The position numbers and the translations under genes are program-made. Below, one piece after another: positions 16,358 to 24,780 of a DNA stretch of 64,000 nucleotides. This stretch comes from Faucicola sp902506225. GTDB taxonomy: Bacteria; Pseudomonadota; Gammaproteobacteria; Pseudomonadales; Moraxellaceae. The notes below the pieces were generated by a model, which searched no databases, was not told where the DNA came from, and was given only the letters and a program-made list of their open reading frames with translations. How positions within the stretch are numbered: the stretch's first letter is position 1; every line of letters begins with the position of its first letter. Location: contig LR733345.1 of NCBI GenBank assembly GCA_902506225.1, positions 1,798,001 through 1,862,000 on the forward strand, written 5' to 3'.

Positions 16358-17374
16358 TTAATTAAAGTTTTCGCCAGTGAAGATACCATCAAATAGCACA
16401 CTGGATAAATAACGCTCACCACTGTCTGGCAAAATAACCACAATGGTTTTGCCTTGCATCTCAGGGCGGCTTGCTAGTTGATACGTCGCTTGCAGCGCTG
16501 CACCGCAAGAGATACCACATAAAATACCTTCTTGGGTCATCGCTCGTCTTGCCCATGCAATCGCATCATCGCCAGTTACCGTGATAACTTCATCGAGTAA
16601 ATCAAGCGCAAGATTTTTTGGGATAAAGTTGGCGCCAATCCCTTGGATTTTATGGGGACCTGGAGTGATGGGTTTGCCTTCACGCGTCTGGGTAATAATC
16701 GGTGATTCTGCAGGTTCAACCGCGACGGTATAAAGCGGCTGATGTTTGATTTGTTTAAAATAACGGGCGATACCCGAAATCGTCCCGCCTGTACCCACGC
16801 CTGCAACAAGCGCATCGACCTTACCCGCTGTGGCATTAAAAATCTCAGGTGCGGTGGTTTTGACATGGGTGTCAGGGTTGGCAGGGTTATCAAACTGTTG
16901 CGGCAAAAAGTATTCGCCAGGATGGTTGTCATGGATTTCTTGCGCAGCTTCCACCGCGCCTTTCATACCTAGCGAAGGCTCAGTGAGCACCAAATGTGCG
17001 CCCAACGCAGCCAGCACTTTACGGCGCTCCATACTCATCGAAGCTGGCATGGTCAGCGTGATTTTATACCCTTTGGCTGCTGCCACAAACGCCAGCGCAA
17101 TCCCCGTGTTACCGCTGGTCGGCTCGATGATTTGCATACCTGGCTTTAATAGCCCTGCTTGCTCGGCGGCTTGCACCATGCCCGCACCGATTCGGCATTT
17201 GACCGAAAACGCCGGGTTACGGCTTTCGATTTTGGCAAGCACGCTCACCCCCTGTGGCATGATATGATTAAGACGTACCAGCGGTGTGTTGCCAATCGCA
17301 TCGGCATTGTTGGCATATACCGCTGTACCAAGATTGGCGGGTGCGGTGTAGTGATCATCAGGTTGTTGTAGCAT
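16358..17374 (-). CDS. cysK: Cysteine synthase A (O-acetylserine sulfhydrylase)
   Basis: PLP enzyme making cysteine from O-acetylserine and sulfide, using the product of CysE (795-1763). 338 residues, about 15 more than E. coli CysK at the N-terminus. The PLP lysine is Lys59 in NPAFSVKCRIG; the substrate loop EPTSGNTGIALAF, the phosphate loop GVGTGGTISG and the C-terminal VVILPDSGERYLSS are all present. The ATG at 17374 is preceded by aaaggga. It lies 173 bp downstream of a LysR gene on the same strand, which by position more likely controls cidA/lrgB than cysK. Confidence 0.96.
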   Translation of the reverse strand: MLQQPDDHYTAPANLGTAVYANNADAIGNTPLVRLNHIMPQGVSVLAKIESRNPAFSVKCRIGAGMVQAAEQAGLLKPGMQIIEPTSGNTGIALAFVAAAKGYKITLTMPASMSMERRKVLAALGAHLVLTEPSLGMKGAVEAAQEIHDNHPGEYFLPQQFDNPANPDTHVKTTAPEIFNATAGKVDALVAGVGTGGTISGIARYFKQIKHQPLYTVAVEPAESPIITQTREGKPITPGPHKIQGIGANFIPKNLALDLLDEVITVTGDDAIAWARRAMTQEGILCGISCGAALQATYQLASRPEMQGKTIVVILPDSGERYLSSVLFDGIFTGENFN

Positions 17375-17547
17375 AGGTATTCCCTTTTTTTTGAGGTATT
17401 GTTGAATGATTTTACGGCAGTGATTTTGCGGTGTCTAACGCCATTTGGTAAATTCCATATATCAAAAAGCATTAATACACAGATCTATAATACGGTGCTA
17501 TAAAAAGGTTTATCAAATGTTTATAGCCTATCAATTAAATTTTCCTA

Positions 17548-18447
17548 TTAAACTTTATTATTAGCTTGGCGCTGTACTATGTTTAGCCAAGCTTGCATCG
17601 CTGGGGTCAGTGGTCGGTGTCTTCGCCATGCCATCACCATTTGCCAAGTCAAATTGGGCTGGACGAGCGGCAGGCAAACCAGCTGTTTGTCATCGAGCTT
17701 ATCGGTGTAATATTTGGGCAGTAGCGTCACCCCCATGTTTTTTTTCAACAATGTCGTCAGTAGTTGCCATTGGTTGGTGTGGCAAACGATATTGGGTTCA
17801 AAACCGAGTTTTTGGCATTCTTCGACAATCATTGAGGTAAATGACGAATGGGACGCAAACAACATCAACGACGCATTTTTTAAGGATTTTAAAGTCACTT
17901 GTTTGATGGTATTGCCCACATGCTGCCGGTGTGCCACCATCATAATGGGATAATCGCATACCGGGATATAATCAAAGTCCTCTTCAATCGGTTGCATCAA
18001 AGTACACACATCAAGCCTATCATCGAGCAAGGCTTGTTTTAACGACTCTGCGCCATCTTCTAGCAACGACAGCTCAATATGGCGATGGGTTTGATAAAAC
18101 TCAAAAATCGCATCGCTCAATAACTCACCTCCGAGCGGTGACAACCCTAGCCGCAGCTGCCCACGATCCATGTGCTGATATTGCGTCACCGTCTGCTCAA
18201 GGTAGCCGACATGTTGCAGCACAGTCTGCGCCTGCTCATACACCAATGCACCAATTTCGGTCAGCGTAATATCCCGCTTGCGGCTCATCAGTTGCTTATC
18301 AAAGAGCGCCACGCCCAGCGTATCTTCCAAATTAGAAATGGCTTTGGTGACTGTCGGCTGCGTCAAACTCAATGTATCGGCAGCATGAGAAAAGCCGCCG
18401 GTCTTCACCACAGTGATAAAGCATTGAAGTTGTTTTAAGGTCATCAT
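17548..18447 (-). CDS. LysR family regulator, CidR-like by position
   Basis: 299-residue LysR-type regulator. The N-terminal winged helix is clear: MTLKQLQCFITVVKTGGFSHAADTLSLTQPTVTKAISNLEDTLGVALFDK. The effector domain spans about 90-295. It is transcribed divergently from the cidA/lrgB-like pair, with 120 bp between them, the arrangement seen for CidR and cidAB. Regulation of the pair is therefore the best guess, from position only. Two ATGs (18447, 18444) are adjacent. Confidence 0.88.
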   Translation of the reverse strand: MMTLKQLQCFITVVKTGGFSHAADTLSLTQPTVTKAISNLEDTLGVALFDKQLMSRKRDITLTEIGALVYEQAQTVLQHVGYLEQTVTQYQHMDRGQLRLGLSPLGGELLSDAIFEFYQTHRHIELSLLEDGAESLKQALLDDRLDVCTLMQPIEEDFDYIPVCDYPIMMVAHRQHVGNTIKQVTLKSLKNASLMLFASHSSFTSMIVEECQKLGFEPNIVCHTNQWQLLTTLLKKNMGVTLLPKYYTDKLDDKQLVCLPLVQPNLTWQMVMAWRRHRPLTPAMQAWLNIVQRQANNKV

Positions 18448-18567
18448 GTTTTTGCACTGCCCAAAATAACTTTATAGATTTTACGCATAATTTTAAAAAT
18501 ATTATTCATATTTTTTGTTAATGGTTTTTTTATACTAGATATCTTCATTGTTGATGACTTGTTTACC

Positions 18568-19056
18568 ATGAAACGCACTATGAATCTTCCAACTCTTCAG
18601 CAGCTATTACCCCATAAACTGCTACGCCATAAAGTGTTACCCCATAAAATAGACCCTATGTTACAACAGCCACTGGTCAAAATTTTACTGCAAATCACCC
18701 TCATTGGTGGGGTATGGGGCGCGGCTGACATCCTCAAAAAATTATTTAACCTCCCTATATCATCTGGCATCTTGGGGCTGTTTTTGATGCTGGGATTGCT
18801 ATTGACTGGGGTCATCAAACTCGACTGGGTCAATGTCGGCGCGAAGTTTATCTTGGGCGAGTTGGTGCTGTTATTTATTCCGCTGATGATGTCGATTACC
18901 CAATATCAACAGTTATTTTTTGCTAAAGGTTGGCAGCTGATGATTACCATTGTCGTGAGTACGGCATTGGTGATGCTGAGCTCTGCCATCACTTTTATGC
19001 TAGGCAATCGTGTTAAGCGCGTGTTGTATCGCCGCACGCACCATGCACATCACTAA
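18568..19056 (+). CDS. CidA/LrgA family membrane protein
   Basis: Small inner-membrane protein of the holin-like CidA/LrgA family, linked in other bacteria to murein hydrolase export, cell lysis or small-acid transport. 162 residues from the ATG at 18568. The family core begins at about MLQQPLVKILLQITLIGG (a Met codon at 18658) with ISSGILGLFLMLGLLLTG and VLLFIPLMMSI typical. The ~30 residues before this are an odd basic extension made of LLPHK/LLRHK/VLPHK repeats. Which Met is used is open: 18568, 18580 or 18658. The lrgB-like gene follows after 56 bp. Confidence 0.85.
   Translation: MKRTMNLPTLQQLLPHKLLRHKVLPHKIDPMLQQPLVKILLQITLIGGVWGAADILKKLFNLPISSGILGLFLMLGLLLTGVIKLDWVNVGAKFILGELVLLFIPLMMSITQYQQLFFAKGWQLMITIVVSTALVMLSSAITFMLGNRVKRVLYRRTHHAHH
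18604..18648. repeat. 15-bp tandem repeat x3 in the CidA-like N-terminus
   Basis: Units 18604-18618, 18619-18633 and 18634-18648 all end in ccataaa and encode LLPHK, LLRHK and VLPHK. Confidence 0.9.
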
Positions 19057-19112
19057 TCAAAAATCATGAATCACATACCATTAATCATTAATCATACCAA
19101 TCGTAATTTACT

Positions 19113-19802
19113 ATGAATATTATCTCTATCGGCTGTTTACTTTGGACTATCTTGGCGTATGTTTTAGCAAAGCGGGTGTATACCCGTTTCCCAAAATTTT
19201 GGCTCAATCCTGCCATCACGGTGGCGACAGTAACGATTGTATTGATGATTGTGCTGGGGATTTCTTACCAAACCTATTTTGCCGATACCGCTTGGATTGT
19301 GGAGTTGTTGGGCCCTGCCACCGTGGCATTTGCCATACCGATTTATCAGTATCGTCAATTGATTTACCGCTATGCTGCCGTGCTTGCGGTGTCGATTGTG
19401 GTAGGCATGTTGGTGGGTATTGCTAGCATCATGGTGTTTGCTAGCATATTTAAATTTGATACCACCCTCACCTACAGTTTGATGGCACGGTCAATCTCTA
19501 CCCCATTTGCCATTGATTTGGCGCAGCAGATTCATGGTTCAGCGGCGCTCGTGTCGCTATTTACCTTAATTACTGGGGTGGTCGGCATGGTGATTGGCGA
19601 TATGGTACTGGCCTGGTCAAAAATCCGTTTTCATCTTGCCCACGGCGTGGCATTGGGTAATGCATCGCATGGTTTTGGTACCGCAAGAGCCAGTCAGCGC
19701 CATGAAAGCGAAGGCGTGATTGCCAGTCTGACGATGGTATTGGCAGGGTTATTTATGGTGTTTTTTGGTCCTGCGCTGATTCATTTAATGACGGCTATTT
19801 AA
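19113..19802 (+). CDS. LrgB/CidB family membrane protein
   Basis: Partner of the CidA/LrgA protein; the pair is found together across bacteria. 229 residues, seven or so hydrophobic segments. Family marks: ELLGPATVAFAIPIYQYRQL near the middle and, near the end, HGVALGNASHGFGTARA. Start ATG at 19113 with no strong ribosome site, so coupling to the upstream gene is likely. The role as holin-like protein or as a pyruvate or small-acid carrier is unsettled for this family. Confidence 0.88.
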   Translation: MNIISIGCLLWTILAYVLAKRVYTRFPKFWLNPAITVATVTIVLMIVLGISYQTYFADTAWIVELLGPATVAFAIPIYQYRQLIYRYAAVLAVSIVVGMLVGIASIMVFASIFKFDTTLTYSLMARSISTPFAIDLAQQIHGSAALVSLFTLITGVVGMVIGDMVLAWSKIRFHLAHGVALGNASHGFGTARASQRHESEGVIASLTMVLAGLFMVFFGPALIHLMTAI

Positions 19803-19949
19803 CCCATGCTTTTTAATACGTACCTTGACTTTACAACCCATCAAAGCTCTCTACTCATGAAAACTTGCCAAAATGACGTATTAATATTTGCCAAACAAAA
19901 TAAAATTAGCGACAATGACCTACCTTTTTTTGGATTGTAGGAAAAAATT

Positions 19950-20771
19950 ATGTCATTACAACAGATTATTGAAGATGCGTTTGAAAACCGTGCCAACTTC
20001 AACCCCAATGACGCCACCGACGATGTGCGTGCCGCCGTCAATGATGTGCTCGCTCAGCTCGATGCCGGTACCTTGCGCGTAGCAGAGAAAAAAGACGGTG
20101 AATGGATCGTCAACCAATGGGTCAAAAAAGCGGTATTATTATCTTTTCGTCTGAACGACAACCGCATCATGAATGGCGGTCGTGACCTGCAGTTCTTTGA
20201 TAAAGTCGAAACCAAATTTTCAGATTGGGGCGATGAACAATTTGCCAGAGCGGGCGTGCGCGTGGTGCCACCTGCCGTCGCGCGTAAAGGCTCATACATT
20301 GCCAAAGGCGCTATCTTGATGCCATCTTACGTCAATATCGGCGCCTATGTCGATGAAGGCACAATGGTCGATACGTGGGCGACGGTGGGGTCATGCGCCC
20401 AAATCGGTAAAAACGTGCATCTATCAGGCGGTGTCGGCATTGGCGGCGTCCTTGAGCCACTACAAGCCAATCCAACCATCATTGAAGACAACTGCTTTAT
20501 CGGTGCGCGCTCAGAAATCGTTGAAGGTGTAATTGTTGAGGAAGGCTCGGTGATTTCGATGGGCGTGTATATCGGTCAATCAACCAAAATCCTAGACCGC
20601 GAAACAGGCGAAATCAGTTACGGTCGTATTCCTGCAGGTTCGGTGGTGGTGTCGGGCAGTTTGCCAAGTAAAGACGGCTCGCATAGCTTGTACTGTGCGG
20701 TAATTGTGAAAAAAGTAGACGCACAAACCCGCTCTAAAACCTCCATCAACGATTTGCTCAGAATGGACTAG
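19950..20771 (+). CDS. dapD: Tetrahydrodipicolinate N-succinyltransferase
   Basis: Succinylates tetrahydrodipicolinate in lysine/diaminopimelate synthesis, using succinyl-CoA. 273 residues, the usual length. A helical N-terminal domain is followed by a left-handed beta-helix (about 100-235) with GAYVDEGTMVDTWATVGSCAQIG and HLSGGVGIGGVLEPLQ, the conserved active-site region. The ATG at 19950 has aggaaa upstream. It has its own terminator at 20802-20827. Confidence 0.97.
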   Translation: MSLQQIIEDAFENRANFNPNDATDDVRAAVNDVLAQLDAGTLRVAEKKDGEWIVNQWVKKAVLLSFRLNDNRIMNGGRDLQFFDKVETKFSDWGDEQFARAGVRVVPPAVARKGSYIAKGAILMPSYVNIGAYVDEGTMVDTWATVGSCAQIGKNVHLSGGVGIGGVLEPLQANPTIIEDNCFIGARSEIVEGVIVEEGSVISMGVYIGQSTKILDRETGEISYGRIPAGSVVVSGSLPSKDGSHSLYCAVIVKKVDAQTRSKTSINDLLRMD

Positions 20772-20801
20772 ATTTTTAGTCAAGATAACCGTAAATTATT
20801 T

Positions 20802-20831
20802 AAAGCAAATCAGCCATGGTTTGCTTTTTTT
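20802..20831 (+). terminator. dapD terminator
   Basis: Stem aaagcaaa (20802-20809)/tttgcttt (20820-20827) with a ten-base loop, followed by a T-run. Confidence 0.8.
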
Positions 20832-20889
20832 ATACCTTTTAGCAAATTTTATAGCGCTCATCTTTATAGCCTTTATTAAAGGAAACAGT

Positions 20890-21294
20890 ATGTCATCACA
20901 ACAAAACACCCCGTATGACAACGGCATTGCCGTGCGCAAACAGGTCATGGGCGAAGCACATGTGGAGCGTGCCATGTCACAAGTCACCGACTTTACTGCG
21001 CCGCTGCAAGACTGGATTAATGAACATGCCTGGGGCTCGACGTGGCAACGCGACGGCACTGATGGAAAAGGAATAGACCGCAAAACCCGCTCGTTGGTCA
21101 CCATGGCATTTTTGATCGCGCAAAAATCACCGACAGAACTAAAAGGGCATATTCGCGGGGCGATTAATAACGGCGCAAGCGTGGCAGAAATTCAAGAAGT
21201 GCTACTACATAGCCTACCTTACTGCGGTGCACCAGCAGCACAAGAAGCTTATCGTGCTGCAGTGGACGTGTTAACCGAAATGAAATTGCTTTAA
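20890..21294 (+). CDS. Carboxymuconolactone decarboxylase family protein
   Basis: 134-residue all-helical protein of the carboxymuconolactone decarboxylase (PcaC) family, from the ATG at 20890 with a strong aaaggaaa ribosome site; the upstream open stretch from 20821 is the dapD terminator and is rejected. Family residues are visible: RKTRSLVTMAFLIA, the helix with E..GHIRGAINNGASVAEIQEV, and LPYCGAPAAQEAYRAA. The CXXC of AhpD peroxidase relatives is absent (one Cys only), which favours the PcaC-like side. No other protocatechuate genes are here, so the substrate is open. Confidence 0.85.
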   Translation: MSSQQNTPYDNGIAVRKQVMGEAHVERAMSQVTDFTAPLQDWINEHAWGSTWQRDGTDGKGIDRKTRSLVTMAFLIAQKSPTELKGHIRGAINNGASVAEIQEVLLHSLPYCGAPAAQEAYRAAVDVLTEMKLL

Positions 21295-21366
21295 CCGCTG
21301 AACACAAAGATTTATTGGCATAAATTTGATAAAATAAACGCTAATTTTTATTAGTTAATCACATTT

Positions 21367-22089
21367 ATGCCAAATTCAACGCTACCCATCCGCAATACCG
21401 CCATTCCCACCACTGACCCCGAAGCAGGACTTAAAGTTACGGAGATTTTTTACTCGCTGCAAGGTGAAGCCTTGAGCGCAGGATTGCCGACGATTTTTAT
21501 TCGCTTGACTGGCTGCCCGCTGCGCTGCGTGTATTGTGATACCGAATATGCCTTTGTCGGCGGCGAGCGCATGAGTTTGGCGGGAATTTTGGCAGTGTGT
21601 CAGAGCTTTCCGTGCCAGCGTATTTGTTTGACAGGTGGCGAACCTTTAGCCCAGCCCAATGCAATCGCTTTGATGAACTTGCTACTTTCGCATGGCTACG
21701 AGATTTCGCTTGAAACTTCGGGCGCACTGTCCGTGGCAGAGGTGCCAACGGCGGTCTCTAAGGTTATGGATATCAAAACCCCAAGCTCTCAAGAAGCCGA
21801 TAAAAATCTGTGGCAAAACCTCCCCTACTTAACTGCCCATGACCAAATCAAATTTGTCATTATGAATCGCGACGATTATGACTGGTCAAAACAAATCCTC
21901 GCAGACTACCAACTGGATACAAAAGTCGCCACGGTATGGTTTTCTCCGATGTTTAATGTGGAAGAACGTCAAGCCAATGTACCTACCCTTGCCACTGACT
22001 TGGCAGAATGGATACTTGCCGATGCGCTGCCGGTGCGTTTTCAACTGCAACTGCATAAAATCATTTGGGCAGATGCCAAAGGCAAATAG
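21367..22089 (+). CDS. queE: 7-carboxy-7-deazaguanine synthase
   Basis: Radical SAM enzyme of queuosine/7-deazaguanine synthesis, turning carboxytetrahydropterin into 7-carboxy-7-deazaguanine. 240 residues. The cluster motif CPLRCVYCD follows FIRLTGC at about residues 53-62, after the typical KVTEIFYSLQGEA N-terminus. ICLTGGEPLAQP and the C-terminal QLQLHKIIW are family marks. The stop codon lies inside a 14-bp tandem repeat (22084-22125). queC or queD is not in the window. Confidence 0.95.
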   Translation: MPNSTLPIRNTAIPTTDPEAGLKVTEIFYSLQGEALSAGLPTIFIRLTGCPLRCVYCDTEYAFVGGERMSLAGILAVCQSFPCQRICLTGGEPLAQPNAIALMNLLLSHGYEISLETSGALSVAEVPTAVSKVMDIKTPSSQEADKNLWQNLPYLTAHDQIKFVIMNRDDYDWSKQILADYQLDTKVATVWFSPMFNVEERQANVPTLATDLAEWILADALPVRFQLQLHKIIWADAKGK

Positions 22090-22125
22090 CCGCTGTTAAA
22101 TAACCACTGTCAAATAACCACTGTC
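22084..22125. repeat. 14-bp tandem repeat x3 spanning the queE stop codon
   Basis: aaatagccgctgtt (22084-22097), then aaataaccactgtc twice (22098-22111 and 22112-22125, identical). The first unit supplies the last Lys and the TAG stop of queE; the later two carry TAA at the same place. Confidence 0.9.
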
Positions 22126-22162
22126 AAATCGTTAGAACACAACTTAGGGAAATATCAAGCCA

Positions 22163-23206
22163 ATGGGGAAAATGATTGTTTGGGGGCTGATTGCGTCGGC
22201 TTTTTTTAGCACGTCGTTTGTACTGTATCAATTGATGAGTGTACAAGGCGGACATTGGTTTTGGTCAGCAAGTTTTCGCTGTTTTTTTATGTGGCTGTTG
22301 TTATCGGTTTTTATTTTGCTGCAAAACAAACTCAATCCGTCCAAGCTATTAGAACTATGTAAACTATTTGCCAGTCATTGGCAGTTTTGGTGTGTGACCG
22401 GTGGCATTGGACTTGGTACATATGGGCTGCTGGCGTTTGCGGCGGATTATGCGCAAGGCTGGGTGATTGCCGCGACCTATTTATTTACTGTGGTGGCAAG
22501 CTTGGTGGTGCTGAGTTTTTTTGGGCAATCATTTCAAAAAAAAGTCATTGTCTATTCGGTGATTGTATTTATCGGTGTGGTACTTGCCAATGTGGGTGAA
22601 GGGTTAAGGCATAGCACGAGCCAAGGCACTGATTGGCATGCTTTGTTGCTATTTGGTGCGCTACCTGCCTTTATTGCCAGTTTTTGTTTTCCCTTAGGTA
22701 ATCAATTGATTTGGCAAGCAGCACAACCCAAAGGGGATTCTACCCATCCTACCGATGAAATAAGCAAGGCAGCGAACAATGAAACGCGCAAAGTAACGAG
22801 CGAATTGGCAACGAGCAAATTGCTACAAAAAGTGCCGCAAGTGACTTCCCCGCTGCTATCAAATCCTTTGCATAAAGTCTGGCTGATGTCGCTAGGGTCA
22901 TTGCCGATGTGGTTGGTATTAGGCTTTCTGGTACAACCGCCCGCGCCCAGTGTCTCACAAATGACCATTAGTTTTTTGGTTGCCTTGATGGCAGGTGTGC
23001 TCGGTACGACCACTTTTTTACATGCCCGTAGTCTTGCCAAACAGCCACAACAACTAGCCGCCGTCGATGCCACACAAGGCAGTGAAATTATTTTTGCGTT
23101 GTTAGGCGGTATGTTGCTGCTGCACACGCCGATGCCGTCAGGCTTAAGTTTTGTGGGGATTGCGTTGGTGATTATTGGGCTTGTGCTGTTTGCCAAGCAA
23201 CGCTAG
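22163..23206 (+). CDS. EmrE-like multidrug efflux transporter (DMT superfamily)
   Basis: 347-residue inner-membrane protein with ten likely membrane segments in two EamA-like halves (1-180 and 220-347), of the multidrug resistance efflux transporter group. The start MIVWGLIASAFFSTSFVLYQLMS and the GTYGLLAFAADYAQGWVIAATYLFTVVAS segment fit this group. A hydrophilic linker of about 40 residues (QPKGDSTHPTDEISKAANNE) joins the halves and looks inserted relative to shorter relatives. The ATG at 22163 has aggga upstream. Substrate unknown. Confidence 0.8.
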   Translation: MGKMIVWGLIASAFFSTSFVLYQLMSVQGGHWFWSASFRCFFMWLLLSVFILLQNKLNPSKLLELCKLFASHWQFWCVTGGIGLGTYGLLAFAADYAQGWVIAATYLFTVVASLVVLSFFGQSFQKKVIVYSVIVFIGVVLANVGEGLRHSTSQGTDWHALLLFGALPAFIASFCFPLGNQLIWQAAQPKGDSTHPTDEISKAANNETRKVTSELATSKLLQKVPQVTSPLLSNPLHKVWLMSLGSLPMWLVLGFLVQPPAPSVSQMTISFLVALMAGVLGTTTFLHARSLAKQPQQLAAVDATQGSEIIFALLGGMLLLHTPMPSGLSFVGIALVIIGLVLFAKQR

Positions 23207-23229
23207 CGGTAGTCCACGTTGTGATAGTT

Positions 23230-23238
23230 TGCTATAAT
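23230..23238 (+). promoter_or_regulatory. Extended -10 promoter of purB
   Basis: TGCTATAAT (23230-23238), a TG-N extended -10 box 48 bp before the purB start. No clear -35 is visible. Confidence 0.5.
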
Positions 23239-23286
23239 GCAGGCACTTTTACGTTAACCCTTTATTTAACCGATTAGGATTATTTG

Positions 23287-24669
23287 ATGAATACTTTGAC
23301 CGCTCTTTCACCTATTGATGGTCGCTATGCCAGTAAAGTGGATAGTTTACGTCCTTACCTGTCAGAATTTGGCTTGATTCATGCCCGTGTGACGGTGGAA
23401 GTGCGCTGGTTGCAGACCCTTGCCAATCATACAGATATTCATGAAATTCAGCCTTTTTCGGCAGCGACCAATGAGCGCTTGGACGCGATTGTAGCCAATT
23501 TTAGCGAAGCAGATGCGATGCGTATCAAAGACATCGAGCGCACCACCAACCATGATGTCAAAGCCGTTGAATACTTTTTAAAAGAAAAAATTGCCGACAT
23601 CGATGCGCTAAAAGACGCGGGTGAATTTATCCATTTTGCCTGTACCTCTGAAGACATCAATAACTTATCACACGCGTTGATGTTAAAATCAGGTCGCGAC
23701 GTACTGGCGCAATCGATGCAAAAAATCATTGATGAGATTGCAGCGCTTGCCGAAACCCATGCCGACCAACCCATGCTGTCACGCACGCATGGTCAAACCG
23801 CAAGCCCAACGACTCTGGGCAAAGAAATGGCAAACGTGGCATACCGTTTGCATCGTCAACTCAAGCAATTTAATAACGTAGAATTGCTAGGTAAAATCAA
23901 TGGTGCGGTGGGTAACTACAACGCGCACCTGTCAGCCTACCCACAAATCGACTGGGCAAAAAATGCCGAAAACTTTGTCACCAGCCTTGGGTTGACCTTT
24001 AATCCCTATACCACCCAAATTGAGCCACATGACTATATCGCCGAATTGTTTGACGCCCTGCGCCGTTACAATACCATTTTGATTGATTTTAACCGTGATG
24101 TATGGACGTATATCTCCTTGGGTTATTTCAAACAAAAACTCAAAGATGGCGAAGTGGGCTCATCCACCATGCCACACAAAGTCAACCCAATTGACTTTGA
24201 AAACTCAGAAGGTAATCTGGGTATTGCCAATGCCGTATTGGCGCATTTGGGCGAAAAACTGCCGATTTCTCGTATGCAGCGCGACTTGACGGACTCAACG
24301 GTCCTTCGCAATATGGGGGTGGGTTTAGCCCAAAGTCTGATTGCCTTTGACGCCTGTTTAAAAGGTATTGGCAAATTAGAGCTTAACGCCAATCGTCTCA
24401 ATGAAGACTTGGAGCTTGCCCAAGAAGTGTTGGCGGAGCCAATCCAAACCGTGATGCGTCGCTACAATATTGAAAAACCTTATGAGAAACTAAAAGCCTT
24501 GACCCGCGGTCAAGCCATGACCCGTGAGATGATGGTCAACTTCGTCAATAGCGATGAACTGGCAGCCGTGCCAGAAGCTGAGCGTCAACGTTTGGCTGAG
24601 TTGACCCCTGCCACTTATACAGGTAATGCAGCACAGCAAGCCAAAAACTTGAAAAATTTATTAAAATAA
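23287..24669 (+). CDS. purB: Adenylosuccinate lyase
   Basis: Catalyses two purine synthesis steps: release of fumarate from SAICAR and from adenylosuccinate. 460 residues, standard for the E. coli-type enzyme. The ATG at 23287 is preferred over the TTG one codon earlier; aggat lies upstream. Signature GSSTMPHKVNPIDFEN with the catalytic Ser loop, ERTTNHDVKAVEYFLKE, FACTSEDINNLSHALML, and LSRTHGQTASPTTLG are all intact. An extended -10 promoter and a terminator (24686-24711) bracket it as a single-gene unit. Confidence 0.97.
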   Translation: MNTLTALSPIDGRYASKVDSLRPYLSEFGLIHARVTVEVRWLQTLANHTDIHEIQPFSAATNERLDAIVANFSEADAMRIKDIERTTNHDVKAVEYFLKEKIADIDALKDAGEFIHFACTSEDINNLSHALMLKSGRDVLAQSMQKIIDEIAALAETHADQPMLSRTHGQTASPTTLGKEMANVAYRLHRQLKQFNNVELLGKINGAVGNYNAHLSAYPQIDWAKNAENFVTSLGLTFNPYTTQIEPHDYIAELFDALRRYNTILIDFNRDVWTYISLGYFKQKLKDGEVGSSTMPHKVNPIDFENSEGNLGIANAVLAHLGEKLPISRMQRDLTDSTVLRNMGVGLAQSLIAFDACLKGIGKLELNANRLNEDLELAQEVLAEPIQTVMRRYNIEKPYEKLKALTRGQAMTREMMVNFVNSDELAAVPEAERQRLAELTPATYTGNAAQQAKNLKNLLK

Positions 24670-24685
24670 GACTTTTTCGCTCATC

Positions 24686-24713
24686 AAAAAGGGCGCCTAA
24701 GCGTCCTTTTTTT
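24686..24713 (+). terminator. purB terminator
   Basis: Stem aaaaagggcgc (24686-24696)/gcgtccttttt (24701-24711), with one G-U pair and a T-run. The T-run is the first unit of a 13-bp tandem repeat. Confidence 0.85.
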
Positions 24714-24760
24714 ACATGACTTTTTTACATGATTTTTTTACATAAATTTTTTTAGATAAA
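24708..24760. repeat. 13-14 bp T-rich tandem repeat x4 after purB
   Basis: Units 24708-24720, 24721-24733, 24734-24746 and 24747-24760 follow the form ttttttacatgat. The repeat multiplies the T-tract of the purB terminator. Confidence 0.9.
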
Positions 24761-24780
24761 TTTGTTGATTGAGCTTTGGG

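Noticed and set aside
16830..17267. 145-residue plus-strand reading frame inside cysK
   Set aside because: Opposite-strand shadow of a well-conserved gene.
22702..23196. 164-residue minus-strand reading frame in the EmrE-like gene
   Set aside because: Opposite-strand shadow; Cys-rich translation without family pattern.
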